From the NCBI GenBank assembly GCA_009746045.1, contig RPFO01000702.1:310001-374000 (forward strand): a stretch of DNA of 64,000 nt, written 5' to 3'. The DNA is from Mesostigma viride. Lineage: Eukaryota > Streptophyta > Mesostigmatophyceae > Mesostigmatales > Mesostigmataceae. The first letter of the stretch is position 1; each line of letters opens with the position of its first letter. Below are positions 30,438 through 39,632 of this stretch, one piece after another. Made by a program: the position numbers and the translations under genes. The notes beneath the pieces were generated by a model. The model ran no database searches. It was not told where the DNA came from and saw nothing but the letters and a program-made list of their open reading frames with translations.

Positions 30438-31301
30438 ATGATGAACCAATTGACTATTGAAAACCCTATAAGCTGTTTCGGTATAGGGGTACATTCTGGC
30501 AATAAGACTCAAGTAACATTAAGACCTGCTAGCGAAAATGTCGGTATTGTTTTCATTAGAACTGATGTTTCTTCTGTATATAATAAAATTTTAGCAAATT
30601 ACTCTAGCGTGTTCGATACTTCTTTATCTACTTCTATAAAAAATAACGCTAATATCTCTGTTTCAACGATTGAGCATTTAATGGCAGCAATTTGGGGATG
30701 TGGCATTGATAACCTAATTGTCGAAATTGATGGTTCCGAAGTACCAATAATGGACGGAAGCAGCAAACCATTTGTGTTCATGCTTGAATGTGCTGGGTTC
30801 AGGATTTTAAATGCGCATAAAAAATATTTAAAATTACTTAAAGAAATTAGAATTGAAGATTCTGGAACTGAAATTTTTGCCTCTCCTTCAGAGAGTATGG
30901 TAATTGACTTAACAATTGATTTCGCAAATAAGGTAATTGGAAAACAGAAACATACTTTTTGCAGGGACAATAATTTTAAAGAGGAAATAGCTGATTCACG
31001 AACTTTTGGTTTCCTTCAAGATCTTAATTACCTGCAAAGTAAAGGACTAGCTAAAGGAGCTTCACTTGATAATGCTATTGGAATTGATAAAGATACAATT
31101 CTTAATCATGAAGGACTTCGTCATGACAACGAATTTGCTCGCCATAAAATGCTTGACTTAATGGGTGATTTATACACCACAGGTGCACATTTTATCGGCA
31201 CGATCAATGGTTATAAAACTAGCCATAATTTGAATAATCAATTTTTAAGAAAGTTATTTAGTGATCCTTATGCATACTCTTTTATAAACGCCATTTCCTG
31301 A
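30438..31301 (+). CDS. lpxC: UDP-3-O-acyl-N-acetylglucosamine deacetylase LpxC
   Basis: Zinc enzyme for the committed step of lipid A synthesis. The 287 residues include GIGVHSG, STIEHLMAAIWGCGIDN (first zinc His), MDGSSKPF, DSRTFGF and the second zinc cluster LRHDNEFARHKMLDLMGD. Length is normal. The first two codons are both ATG. With lpxK, lpxL and waaA elsewhere in the window it shows that this organism makes lipid A. Confidence 0.95.
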   Translation: MMNQLTIENPISCFGIGVHSGNKTQVTLRPASENVGIVFIRTDVSSVYNKILANYSSVFDTSLSTSIKNNANISVSTIEHLMAAIWGCGIDNLIVEIDGSEVPIMDGSSKPFVFMLECAGFRILNAHKKYLKLLKEIRIEDSGTEIFASPSESMVIDLTIDFANKVIGKQKHTFCRDNNFKEEIADSRTFGFLQDLNYLQSKGLAKGASLDNAIGIDKDTILNHEGLRHDNEFARHKMLDLMGDLYTTGAHFIGTINGYKTSHNLNNQFLRKLFSDPYAYSFINAIS

Positions 31302-31308
31302 GATATTC

Positions 31309-31337
31309 TTGACAATTGATATATTTGGTCCTATAAA
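31309..31337 (+). promoter_or_regulatory. Consensus sigma-70 promoter of tRNA-Arg
   Basis: TTGACA, a 17-bp spacer and TATAAA stand 30 bp before the tRNA, an almost perfect housekeeping promoter. Confidence 0.7.
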
Positions 31338-31366
31338 GTAACTGGTTCATATAATTGGCCTTATAC

Positions 31367-31443
31367 GCACCCGTAGCTCAATTGGATAGAGCACTTGACT
31401 ACGGATCAAGAGGTTAGGGGTTCGACTCCTCTCGGGTGCGCCA
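31367..31443 (+). tRNA. tRNA-Arg (ACG)
   Basis: A 77-nt cloverleaf with encoded CCA. The acceptor GCACCCG pairs with CGGGTGC. The anticodon stem CTTGA/TCAAG encloses CTACGGA, giving anticodon ACG. The T arm is TAGGGGTTCGACTCCTC. A broken site-specific recombinase begins 20 bp downstream on the other strand, the usual arrangement of an integrated element. Confidence 0.93.
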
Positions 31444-31463
31444 TTCTTCATTTTTAGATAATT

Positions 31464-32608
31464 TTACAAACATATCAAACGCTGGACGCGAATAGTATAT
31501 AATAGCTTACGGCCTTTCAATTTTACTGTCGATAAGACTAAATTTATTAATCTTCTTTTTTTCTCATTTGTCGACAGAAGAAAAACTTTATGAGCATTTG
31601 CAGCTATTTGAAGTACATCAATCATTCTTTCATTAAAATTATCGTCTGCATTATTATTGACTTCCAATTCCCTTATGATCTTGTCACGGGTAATAATTAA
31701 TTGTCCCCTCTTCTCATCATATTCGGCTTCACTAAGCTTATCCTCCAAGTAAAAGTCCATTAATTTGTCAAGTTTGCTTTTTACGTTGTTTAGCTCCTTA
31801 TTCAGCTCTAATATACGAGTCTTATAATAATCTCTTTCGTTTACCGCCGAACTTTTTACATATCCTATAACCTTTTCCAGCATCTCAGGCTCTAAGTACA
31901 TCGACTTAAAAATCTGTTCAACTTCTTTCAATAATATTTCTTCGTTCATAAATACCTTCTTATTTGGGTTTTCAGGGCTCCATGCACCAAGGTAAGTTAT
32001 CTCATAATCTGAACCGTCGGCACGCTTCCTTTTCTTGGTTTCTGATGATACTAACCTGCCTGTAACTGCACAAGTTATTATCCCCCTAAATATATAATCT
32101 TTTTCTCCCCATTTAAATGGTTTTTTATTCCAGCCTTTAAGCACTGCCGTACAATCATCAAAAAGATCTTTTGAGATTATCGGTTGATAAATATGCGGAT
32201 ACAACTTTTTACCTCTTCGGTAATGCATTACTCCATAATAGAATGGATTAGTCAGTATTGAATGGATATGAGAACGGCATAAATAACCCTGATTGCCTCT
32301 TGAATTAGTCAGTCCCCATTCTCTGGTCTTTGCCAGCATCTGTGGTATAGTGTAAGCACCTGTAGCATATTCTTCAAAAAGCCTTTTAATAAAAGGTGTC
32401 CTTTGATGATCTATAATTATCGTACCTTGCCTTCTACCGCCCTTGACATGCAAATATAACCGACAGGAGCAGTACTAACCCACTCTCCACCAAGCAGTTT
32501 CTGCTCTATGCTACGATTTACATTATCCCTTAAACTATCAACAAAAGATTGCGCCATTACTACATTCATATTCCAAATTAGTTTTTCATTCGAAGTGGAG
32601 TCTCGCAT
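31464..32608 (-). pseudogene. Large serine recombinase, frameshifted and missing its catalytic domain
   Basis: The C-terminal 329 residues carry the recombinase domain (GRRQGTIIIDHQRTPFIKRLFEEYATGAYTI, HSILTNPFYYGVM), the zinc-ribbon-type region (RGIITCAVTGRLVSSE) and a coiled coil (RDYYKTRILELNKELNNVKSKL). The last part of the catalytic domain (MAQSFVDSLRDNVNRSI, GEWVSTAPVGY) lies in another frame, with a frameshift at about 32451-32458. The nucleophile-serine region is absent. This is the remnant integrase of the element next to tRNA-Arg. An open but unidentified frame continues to about 32760. Confidence 0.82.
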
Positions 32609-32789
32609 AGAATTAAATAATTCTTTACAATGATTCCAGCACTGCTGATTAATTATCGAAAACTTCCTTGAAATTTTATTTAGAGCGATAAAATATTGTA
32701 ACAGAATTGGTGGCGTATATGATTTTACTTCCCTTTTGATTAAACTAAAACTTTCAGTTTAAATCCCCTGTAAACCTATTTCTATAGTT

Positions 32790-33024
32790 TTAGAATCTGT
32801 TCTGCAAGTATATTAGGTTGGTTTGCCATCAGAACTGCTATTTAATGGTCTTTAACTATTCTTCCATATTCCCTGACATAATAAATCAGGAGGAATAACC
32901 CTCTCCCATCTATTATGGTGATACGATATGGAAGGTTACAAAGCGCCCTGTCTATACTTTTCGATGATATTTTGGGCATGATAATCAGATAATCTCCAAA
33001 TATGGCGGTATTTTCTTTAATCAT
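32790..33024 (-). pseudogene. DNA methyltransferase N-terminal remnant
   Basis: The segment begins MIKENTAIFGDYLIIMPKIS, close to the family opening in which GDxLEIM precedes SxSIDxILxDPPY. Here the catalytic tetrapeptide region is degenerate (CNLPYRI). After REYGRIVKDH comes an in-frame TAA and then AVLMANQP, matching the usual KDNGAVLLFANQPF block. The gene is broken and truncated, with only about 75 codons left. Confidence 0.5.
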
Positions 33025-33217
33025 ACTATTTCTAATTTATCTCTTACTGCTCAGATTATTATGTTGTATTTGAAATATCGATGCTTGAATAGGTTCATAA
33101 ATCCAGTATTCTATTTTATTAAGAATAATTATTTTATCCTCTTCTGTTACCCTTCTATTTGTAACATATATTTATACGGGATAGTTGTCTTCCTTCACTT
33201 TCTATCTTCTTCCTTGT

Positions 33218-33329
33218 TTAAGTGTTTTTATATAGTATGATTAACCTGTAACGTTTCTTTAATCTCTCCAAAAAATCATGGTCAACTCCTTTTGTTCCCC
33301 TTTCCATATCACTAATTTTTGAGGGATAA
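33218..33329 (-). pseudogene. Possible XRE-type helix-turn-helix regulator fragment
   Basis: A short frame reads PSKISDMERGTKGVDHDFLERLKKRY, which looks like the third helix and following turn of a Cro/C1-type HTH domain. It begins exactly at the 3' edge of the group II intron and ends at a TAA after about 36 codons. Too short for a firm assignment. Confidence 0.35.
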
Positions 33330-33418
33330 GTAATTAGGTAGACGCCGTGATAATTTCTCTTCCTCTAATTTTCTCTTAATTTGTTAATTAAACGATCATT
33401 ACCACGACATCCCCCGCA

Positions 33419-33451
33419 GAACCGTGCTTGCAGTTTTCCCGCACACGGCTC
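33419..33451 (-). ncRNA. Group II intron domain V
   Basis: A 33-nt hairpin with the GAGC catalytic start, a GAAAA-type tetraloop region and closing GGTTC. This is the most conserved part of the ribozyme active site and appears intact. Confidence 0.75.
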
Positions 33452-33615
33452 TTCAATGGAACATTTGCTATAAAAGCTAGAATTAATACATTGCATAACA
33501 TATCCTCCGTGTCGGTAATGGATTCCATTGTAGATATTTTAGATATTGGTCTAAATTCATACTGTTCTTCTGACTTCTACGATTTATCCATTTAAATACA
33601 ATCAAAAAGATCTTA

Positions 33616-34847
33616 TTATAAAACTGCTGAAGACAGATGTCTTTGGTATCTTTTATATTTCTTCATCACCCATCGAGTTAGATATTTCTCTATATTTCTT
33701 AGACTTGGGTACATGGCCAATTTATAGTATCTTCTATAATAGTTAACCCACCCTTGTACTATAGAGTTAAACATTCTCGCTAGATCTCCTATATCCTTAT
33801 CACTGCGTAGATGTAGCTTCCAGCTTCGTATCTCCTTCTTGATACGACTTGCAGCTTTCTGACTAATTGTAGGAGTAAAGTTTACAAACGTTTTTCCTTC
33901 TTTATTCATTGATAACCTGGGACGAAATGTATAGCCTAGAAAATCAAAACTTTCATGCTCATACGAGCTTTTCCTATCAACATCTTTGCAATCACTATTC
34001 TTGTTTTATCTGGATGCAACTCAAGTCCACATTCTTTTAATCGCACTCTAATTGCTTCCAGTACTTTTTCTGCTAATATCTTTGAACTACAATGCGCCAG
34101 GGCATCATCTACATAGCGTTCGAACTTTATTTCTGGAAATTGCCTTTTCATCCATTCATCAAATGCATAATGCATGAATATGTTTGAAATCAATGGACTG
34201 ATTACTCCTCCTTGAGGAGTTCCTACCTCAGTTGCTAACTGCTTTCCATCCTCAACTACTCCAGCTTTTAAGAATCTCCTTACTAACCATAATAAATTAC
34301 GATCAATAATTTTCTCCTCTAAACATCGTTGTAGCCAATAATGATTAACATTATCAAAGAACCCTTTGATATCTACTTCTACAATATAGTTAATTGGTTT
34401 AGTCATAACCGCTTTGTCTAATGCTTTTACCGCATCATGACAGCTTAATTTATGTCTGAATCCATAAGATATATCCAAAAACTCTGCTTCATAAATCTGT
34501 TCTAAGATCTTCTTTAGCATAATTTGAACTAACTTATCTTCAACTGATGGTATACCAAGTCCACGCTTCTCATTCTTACCAGCTTTTGGGATATAAACCC
34601 TCTTCACTGGTTTAGGACAATATTGCGTTGACTTCATGGATGCCACTAATTGACCAAGCCTCTCTTGTAAATTCTTACCGTAAGTTTCCACTGTCTCGCC
34701 ATCAATTCCACAAGCTTTATTAGCTTTTAGTTCTTGATAGCATTCTGCAAGATTAACCTCATTCACATGATGTATTAACGATGTGAATTTTAGCCCTCTA
34801 TCCTGCTTCGCTCTTCTAGCTATCTGATTAAGTTTAACCTGCATCAT
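33616..34847 (-). pseudogene. ltrA: Group II intron reverse transcriptase/maturase, frameshifted
   Basis: Multifunctional protein that splices and mobilises the intron. The reverse transcriptase domain shows RVYIPKAGKNEKRGLGIPSVEDK, GFRHKLSCHDA, EVDIKGFFDNVNH, GTPQGGVISPLISNI and the catalytic FERYVDDALAH. The maturase X domain follows (RSWKLHLRSDKDIGDLARMFNSIVQGWVNYY). A single-base deletion near 33993-33997 separates the two parts; the sequence FLGYTFRPRLS on the other side shows they were one gene. No HNH endonuclease tail is seen. Confidence 0.85.
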
Positions 34848-35328
34848 TTATTATAACCTCAGTGTATTATTATGACTGGTACTTAACCAGGCTTCCCATT
34901 TCGGACCGCTTCCCCATGTACATAGCTTTCCTATGCTCCAAGTACTATCAGTCAGTCTGACTTCTTCTGTATCATTTGTCAGTTCTCGCCTGTTTTGACT
35001 TGTCCCGACATACTCTTCCGAGAACACAGAAGATCTCCCAAGTTTACGTAAACTCCATCTCATACCATGCCACGGACTTTGACCCCGATAGGGAGAATGA
35101 TAACTTACCTTAACGCCACCATTCATACTGCCTTCCGCATAATGCAAAAACGTCGGCCTCTATGATCTCGAATATTTCGGAGCTCAATACCTTCACTTTC
35201 GTTGCGGCCTGATATGTCCTTACCATTGGCTTCAGTGTGTTTATCACCTCCCACAATGCAATGGTTAGTTCTATGCTGATGGTTAGCCTTTACATAGGTC
35301 GGATTCTCACCAACTGATCCTTACGCAC

Positions 35329-35574
35329 TTCCCTTGGCGTACTGCTTTCAACCTCTGCTTTTGCCTCTTCTACCGTAATTTCTTCATTTGCCTGTGCTCT
35401 GCTTGCTGTACTTGCGCCAGCCTTTAAACCGGATACATTTTCTTTTTCTTCAAACCATAACCAGCCACGGTAACGCTGATCTAAAAAACCGACTTCAGCC
35501 AAAGCCATAGAAGGCAATACCATTAAGCCAATCAGTAAAAACATCGGAATATTGCAGGTTATTTTTTTCATCAC
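35329..35574 (-). pseudogene. traF: TraF N-terminal fragment, cut by the group II intron
   Basis: F-type conjugation protein that normally acts in the periplasm during pilus assembly. The remaining 82 codons show a signal peptide (MFLLIGLMVLPSMALAEVGFL), the family opening DQRYRGWLWFEEKE and a linker rich in Ala and Glu. The frame runs into the 5' end of the intron after STPRE. The thioredoxin-like C-terminal part is missing and is not found beyond the intron. Confidence 0.7.
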
Positions 35575-35590
35575 CGCTACTCTTAATCCT

Positions 35591-36670
35591 CTAGCTCATC
35601 AGGTATATTGCTGCTCCAGCCGGTCGTATTACTCGGCGGAAAGGATCATCATCACCTTTTCTAATACCTGGCATTGAGCTATTCACTCTTCCTGCAATTT
35701 CATCAGGGTTAGGTGACTGATATTTACCAAAAAACTTTCCTTTGAAATCTTCAATGAATTCCGTAAAATCCACCTGCTCCCAATCTATCCTCTGCATTTC
35801 CGTAAATGTCAGTCCACGACAGTTTGGCGATCCTCCGCTACCGAAGTTTAGCCCAAGCTCTTTTCTCCCTTGCACCTGCACCACTTTATCGAGCATATTG
35901 CCAAAGCAGCAGAAATGATGTTTAACAACGGTGGTTACCCCGAGCGACTTTACTTTTTCCTTACCTACATACACACATAAATTCTTTGACCTGCTACTTG
36001 CTAGAAGCTGCTCGTCCTTACTACACCTTGCCCCGAATTCTTTTCCCCAACCCTTCATGTCTACTTGGCAGCAATTCGTATATTCGGCTATTTTTTTAGA
36101 TTGGAGTATACATGTCTGGCTCCAATCTTCTGGCCACTGCTCACATACAGGATATCCGTCCCTATATTGGTAATGGAATGTTACACGAGCAGATGATATG
36201 CCGGAATAGAGACACCACCGCAAATCGCAATTACTAAAATCTACGTTAACTGAACCACAATCCAGGGCGGGTACAAGTACTATGTTTTGATAGCCAACAT
36301 AAACCTGTTCTAACCTAGTACCAATAATGCCGGCTATATACGTTGCCATTTCCTGACTATAAGCAGAGTTGATAGTCCACTTGCCGCAACTAATACTGTG
36401 ACCGTTTGTAGAATTATCATATCGACCTACAGTCCACCAACGCATAGGCAACTCGCCAAAAGTTTTAACCATTGTCCTATTTTGCCAAGAACCCCATGCC
36501 ATGCCTCTTTTGCTGCAGCTTAGTGTCAGACTGTCATGACAGTTGTATCTGTTTCTGGGCTCTTCACACATTACCTGGGTATAAACGGTGTCTTTTATCT
36601 GCTCCTTCTTAATCTCGATATGATACTCGGGTTCAATTACCTGGTTTCCCAGAGCAAACCGGCAATCTAT
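35591..36670 (-). pseudogene. traN: TraN C-terminal part, truncated by IS982 copy 2
   Basis: Outer-membrane mating-pair stabilisation protein of F-type conjugation. The cysteine-rich C-terminal half is clear: NCCQVDMKGWGKEFGARCS, FCCFGNMLDKVVQVQGR, LGLNFGSGGSPNCRGLTFTEMQRIDW. From the first ATG (36571) there are 326 residues; the frame is open upstream to a TGA at 36671-36673, and beyond it another open frame reaches the IS. Full-length TraN has roughly 600 residues or more, so the N-terminus is gone. It sits just upstream of traF, as in F-like operons. Confidence 0.78.
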
Positions 36671-36736
36671 TCAAAACTCCTTGAATAATTCAGTCAGTTT
36701 TTTAAGTAGATCTCCGGAAGCATCTGCAATACGGGA

Positions 36737-37727
36737 TGCAACCTAATAAACGCGAGTTTCGCATTAGAAAGTTAGGTGTACAGCAGTAAACAAGTAGGTT
36801 ATAGGTTACTTCATTTTACAAAATAACAGAAATAACCTATGAAAATGGATTTTACAGAAATATATTGCCACGTCGATGACTTTTTAAAAGAATTAGATAA
36901 CAAGACAGGTTTGATTGCAAATAACAATAATAAAACAGGCTGTCAGGGCAGGCTTAATAGAAGCGAGATTATAACAATAATCATAGGATATTGGCAATCA
37001 TCCTATGACTGTTTTAAAAACTACTATCTAAAGCAAATCTGGATTTATCACCAGCGGGATTTTAGGGGAGTTAGTTACTGCCAATTCATCAAACTAATCA
37101 GCTCATATCTACCACTGTTAGTGTTAATGCTCAACTCTATTATGGATAAATGCGACGGCATATCTTTTATTGACTCAAGTAGCCTTGAGGTGTGTAAACG
37201 TTATCGTATTTCTATGCACAGAGTTTTTGCAGGAATTGCAGCGCGTAGCAAGACGACAAAAGGTTGATTTTACGGCTTAAAATTGCATTTATTGATCAAT
37301 CAAAGAGGCGGCATAATCAAAGCATCGTTTAGCTCCGGTAATAAAGATGATAGAGCGCAATTAAAGCTTATGATTAAAGGTTTGTTTGGCAAGGTTTTTG
37401 GCGATAGAGGCTATATCTCTCAAGAGTTATTCAGAGAGCTTTTAGAACAAGGAATCTTTATAATCACCAAAGTGAAGAAAAATATGAAAAATAAGTTTAT
37501 GTCTTTGATTGATAAAATATTATTACTCAAACGAGCATTAATAGAATCAGTCTTCGGCAAAATCAAATTGCTAGGCAAATTTGAGCATTCAAGACATAGA
37601 TCGGTTACAAATGCTTTTGTTCATATGGTTGCTGCCCTCATCAGCTATCAATTATCAGACAATAAACCATCTATCAAATCCCTTTTGCACTTGCAAAATT
37701 TTTAACTTTCTAATGCGAAACTGGTGT
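36737..37727 (+). mobile_element. IS982-family insertion sequence, copy 2
   Basis: This 991-bp unit is a direct-orientation repeat of the copy at 5245-6236, differing by three bases, one of them the missing G that restores the first frame. Inverted repeats lie at 36750-36773 and 37704-37727. Its left side cuts traN and its right side cuts an M15 peptidase. No target-site duplication is visible. Confidence 0.85.
36839..37705 (+). pseudogene. IS982-family transposase interrupted only by an in-frame UGA
   Basis: The frame is intact across 288 codons except for TGA at 37265-37267, at the position of the conserved Trp in the G-W-F-Y-G motif. The first part (142 codons) holds the first catalytic Asp (FIDSSSLEV). 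The second part, in the same frame, holds the second Asp (FGDRGYIS) and Glu (IESVFGKIK). A TTG 16 bases after the stop could start a separate 140-residue product, but that product would lack the first Asp. Confidence 0.85.
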
Positions 37728-37912
37728 TTATATCATGGCCAGACGAGGACAAATTATATCTTAACAGAAGGAATCAAAGGCCAGGTATGGTAGAGCCAAT
37801 AGTTACATTATTTGCCTACTATGGATTTACAGTTTGGGGAGGCAGCTGGAATGAGCCACTTGACTATCATCATTTTCAAATAGATCGTTTGCACTTGCCA
37901 GATTTTTTATAA
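37728..37912 (+). pseudogene. M15-family peptidase C-terminal fragment
   Basis: The frame entering from the IS edge reads MVEPIVTLFAYYGFTVWGG and LDYHHFQIDR, matching the zinc-binding end of D-Ala-D-Ala carboxypeptidase-like M15 proteins (WGG followed by D-x-x-HFQ). Only the last 60 residues remain; the N-terminal part and its first zinc ligands were lost at the IS982 junction. Confidence 0.65.
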
Positions 37913-37939
37913 AAATTCTAAATTTAGTATATAAACTAA

Positions 37940-38668
37940 TTATACCCTTGCAATTGTTACAAGTTTTACACTCCCTGCTTTTCCCCTTTTTAAAATTTTG
38001 GTGCATTCAGTAGTTGTTGCTCCTGTAGTTATTACATCATCAACGAGCAAAATAACTTTGTCTCGAATATTAAAGTTCTTATTAAGCTCGAAACTGCCAA
38101 GAATATTTTGTTTCCTTTCTTTTTTAGCTAACCCTACTTGATTTTTTGTTAGTCTTTTCTTGATTAACAGATTTGGAAGAAATGGTTTATCAAGTTTCTT
38201 AGACAATTCCCAAGCTAGGATTTGAGGAGGGTTATACCCCCGAAAAATGCGCTTAAGTTTGTGCATAGGTACTGGGGTTATGACATCAATATCTTTTAAA
38301 TCTTCTGAAAATCTATTATTTATCAGCTTAGCAAATAATTTTGCTAAACTTGTTTTATCATGGTATTTAAAATTGTGAACCAGTTTTTTGGTTGCTGGTG
38401 AGAACTCCAGTAAAGTCCTTATCATATCAATTTTAGGCCGAGCAATGACACAGGCAGCACAAATATTAACTTCACTAAAATCCACTTCGAATTTTTTGCA
38501 ACAAATAAAACAGTAAGGTTTGTTTATAAAGTTAAATTTTGGCCAACAAGAGCTGCAGATTCCTTCACCGGTATCTGTAAGGTCATTACAGGTAGAACAC
38601 CTAAAAGGAAAAATAAATTTGATTACCTTATTAAATAAACCTGGTATATCCAAAAACTCAAATATCAC
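37940..38668 (-). CDS. comF: ComF-family phosphoribosyltransferase-like protein
   Basis: The 242 residues have an N-terminal zinc-finger-like region (CSTCNDLTDTGEGICSSCW, CFICCKKF, CAAC) and a C-terminal phosphoribosyltransferase fold with the PRPP loop VILLVDDVITTGATTTEC. In competent bacteria ComF helps single-stranded DNA import; in Rickettsiales the role is unproven. It overlaps the end of fabD by 11 bp, showing co-translation. Confidence 0.88.
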   Translation of the reverse strand: MIFEFLDIPGLFNKVIKFIFPFRCSTCNDLTDTGEGICSSCWPKFNFINKPYCFICCKKFEVDFSEVNICAACVIARPKIDMIRTLLEFSPATKKLVHNFKYHDKTSLAKLFAKLINNRFSEDLKDIDVITPVPMHKLKRIFRGYNPPQILAWELSKKLDKPFLPNLLIKKRLTKNQVGLAKKERKQNILGSFELNKNFNIRDKVILLVDDVITTGATTTECTKILKRGKAGSVKLVTIARV

Positions 38669-39596
38669 TTAAAAATTGCTCCATTTCAGCAATTGTTGAA
38701 ATGTTAGTAACTTTAAAGTTATGAGGGGTTTTTTTAGCAAGTCCTGATAATACCTTACCCGAGCCTATTTCTACCAGCTCTTTTATCCCAAGGCGATTTA
38801 ATTCATCCATAGTTTCACGCCACCGGACGGTGTCACAAATTTGAGAAATTAGATTAGAACGAATTTCATCTGGAGAAATTGTTTGCTTGCCTGTTACATT
38901 TGCTATCACGGGAACAGCCGGAATTTTTATATTTGTCTGCATTAGAGCTGATGACATAGGCTCTTCTGCAGGCTTCATAAGAGCAGAATGAAATGGCGCA
39001 CTTACTTTAAGTTTAATAGCTTTATAACCTAAATCTTTTAAAACCGATAGCATATAGTTAATATTTTCATCATGACCGCTGATAACAATTTGTCCTTCTA
39101 CATTATCATTGGCGATCTGACATATTCCACCAACGCTAGAGGAATCTAATAATTCTTGTAACTCTTTCAAGCTTATTCCTATACATGCAGCCATTGACCC
39201 CTGCCCTTGTGGAGAGGCTTGTTGCATGGAAGTACCTCTTATATGTAGTAATTTTGCTGTATCCTCCAGCGATAAACTTTGAGCTCCACAGAGAGCGCTA
39301 TATTCCCCAAGTGAATGCCCCGCTACGAATGATGAAAGTTCGTTTGTTTTTTTGCCTGATTGTTTTATAATGACCTTGAGTATTGCTATAGAGACTGCCA
39401 TTAGGGCTGGTTGGGTGTTTTCGGTAAGGGTTAGCTCCTCGATTGAACCGTTAAAAATAATGTTGCTTAGGGGATAACTTAAAACTTCATCGACAATTTT
39501 GAAAACAGATTTTGCTTCATCGAAGTTATCATAGAAATCCTTTCCCATACCAACAATTTGAGAACCCTGTCCAGGAAAAATGAAAGCTCTATTCAT
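38658..39596 (-). CDS. fabD: Malonyl-CoA:ACP transacylase FabD
   Basis: Loads malonyl groups onto acyl carrier protein for fatty acid synthesis. The 312 residues show FPGQGSQIVGMGKDF, the nucleophile elbow GHSLGEYSALCGA, and the His-containing VSAPFHSALMKPA, with ELVEIGSGKVLSGL at the end. Length is normal. Confidence 0.96.
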   Translation of the reverse strand: MNRAFIFPGQGSQIVGMGKDFYDNFDEAKSVFKIVDEVLSYPLSNIIFNGSIEELTLTENTQPALMAVSIAILKVIIKQSGKKTNELSSFVAGHSLGEYSALCGAQSLSLEDTAKLLHIRGTSMQQASPQGQGSMAACIGISLKELQELLDSSSVGGICQIANDNVEGQIVISGHDENINYMLSVLKDLGYKAIKLKVSAPFHSALMKPAEEPMSSALMQTNIKIPAVPVIANVTGKQTISPDEIRSNLISQICDTVRWRETMDELNRLGIKELVEIGSGKVLSGLAKKTPHNFKVTNISTIAEMEQFLSDI

Positions 39597-39632
39597 AATA
39601 GGTAAAATATATTAAAGTTGTTTTAAAACATT

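Larger units (their letters stand above)
33330..35328 (-). mobile_element. Group II intron
   Basis: The 5' end at 35328 begins GTGCGTAAGG and continues CAGTTGGTGAGAATCC, the classic group II opening. A maturase frame follows. Domain V occupies 33419-33451 on the minus strand (GAGCCGTGTGCGGG, AAAA loop, AAGCACGGTTC), and a domain VI stem (CGTGGTAAT pairing with ATTATCACG) lies beyond it. The 3' edge near CTACCTAATTAC is approximate. A 98-codon frame at 34851-35147 lies in the structured RNA part and is not a gene. Confidence 0.8.

Noticed and set aside
34851-35147. A 98-codon minus-strand frame upstream of the maturase
   Set aside because: It lies in the structured RNA domains of the group II intron and has no protein-family features.
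5245-37727. Composite transposon defined by the two IS982 copies
   Set aside because: The segment between holds essential housekeeping genes in conserved order, so it is not a mobile cargo region.
31367-37912. Attachment-site repeat of the tRNA-Arg 3' end at the far side of the island
   Set aside because: I looked near 37.7-37.9 kb for the tRNA 3' end and did not see it.
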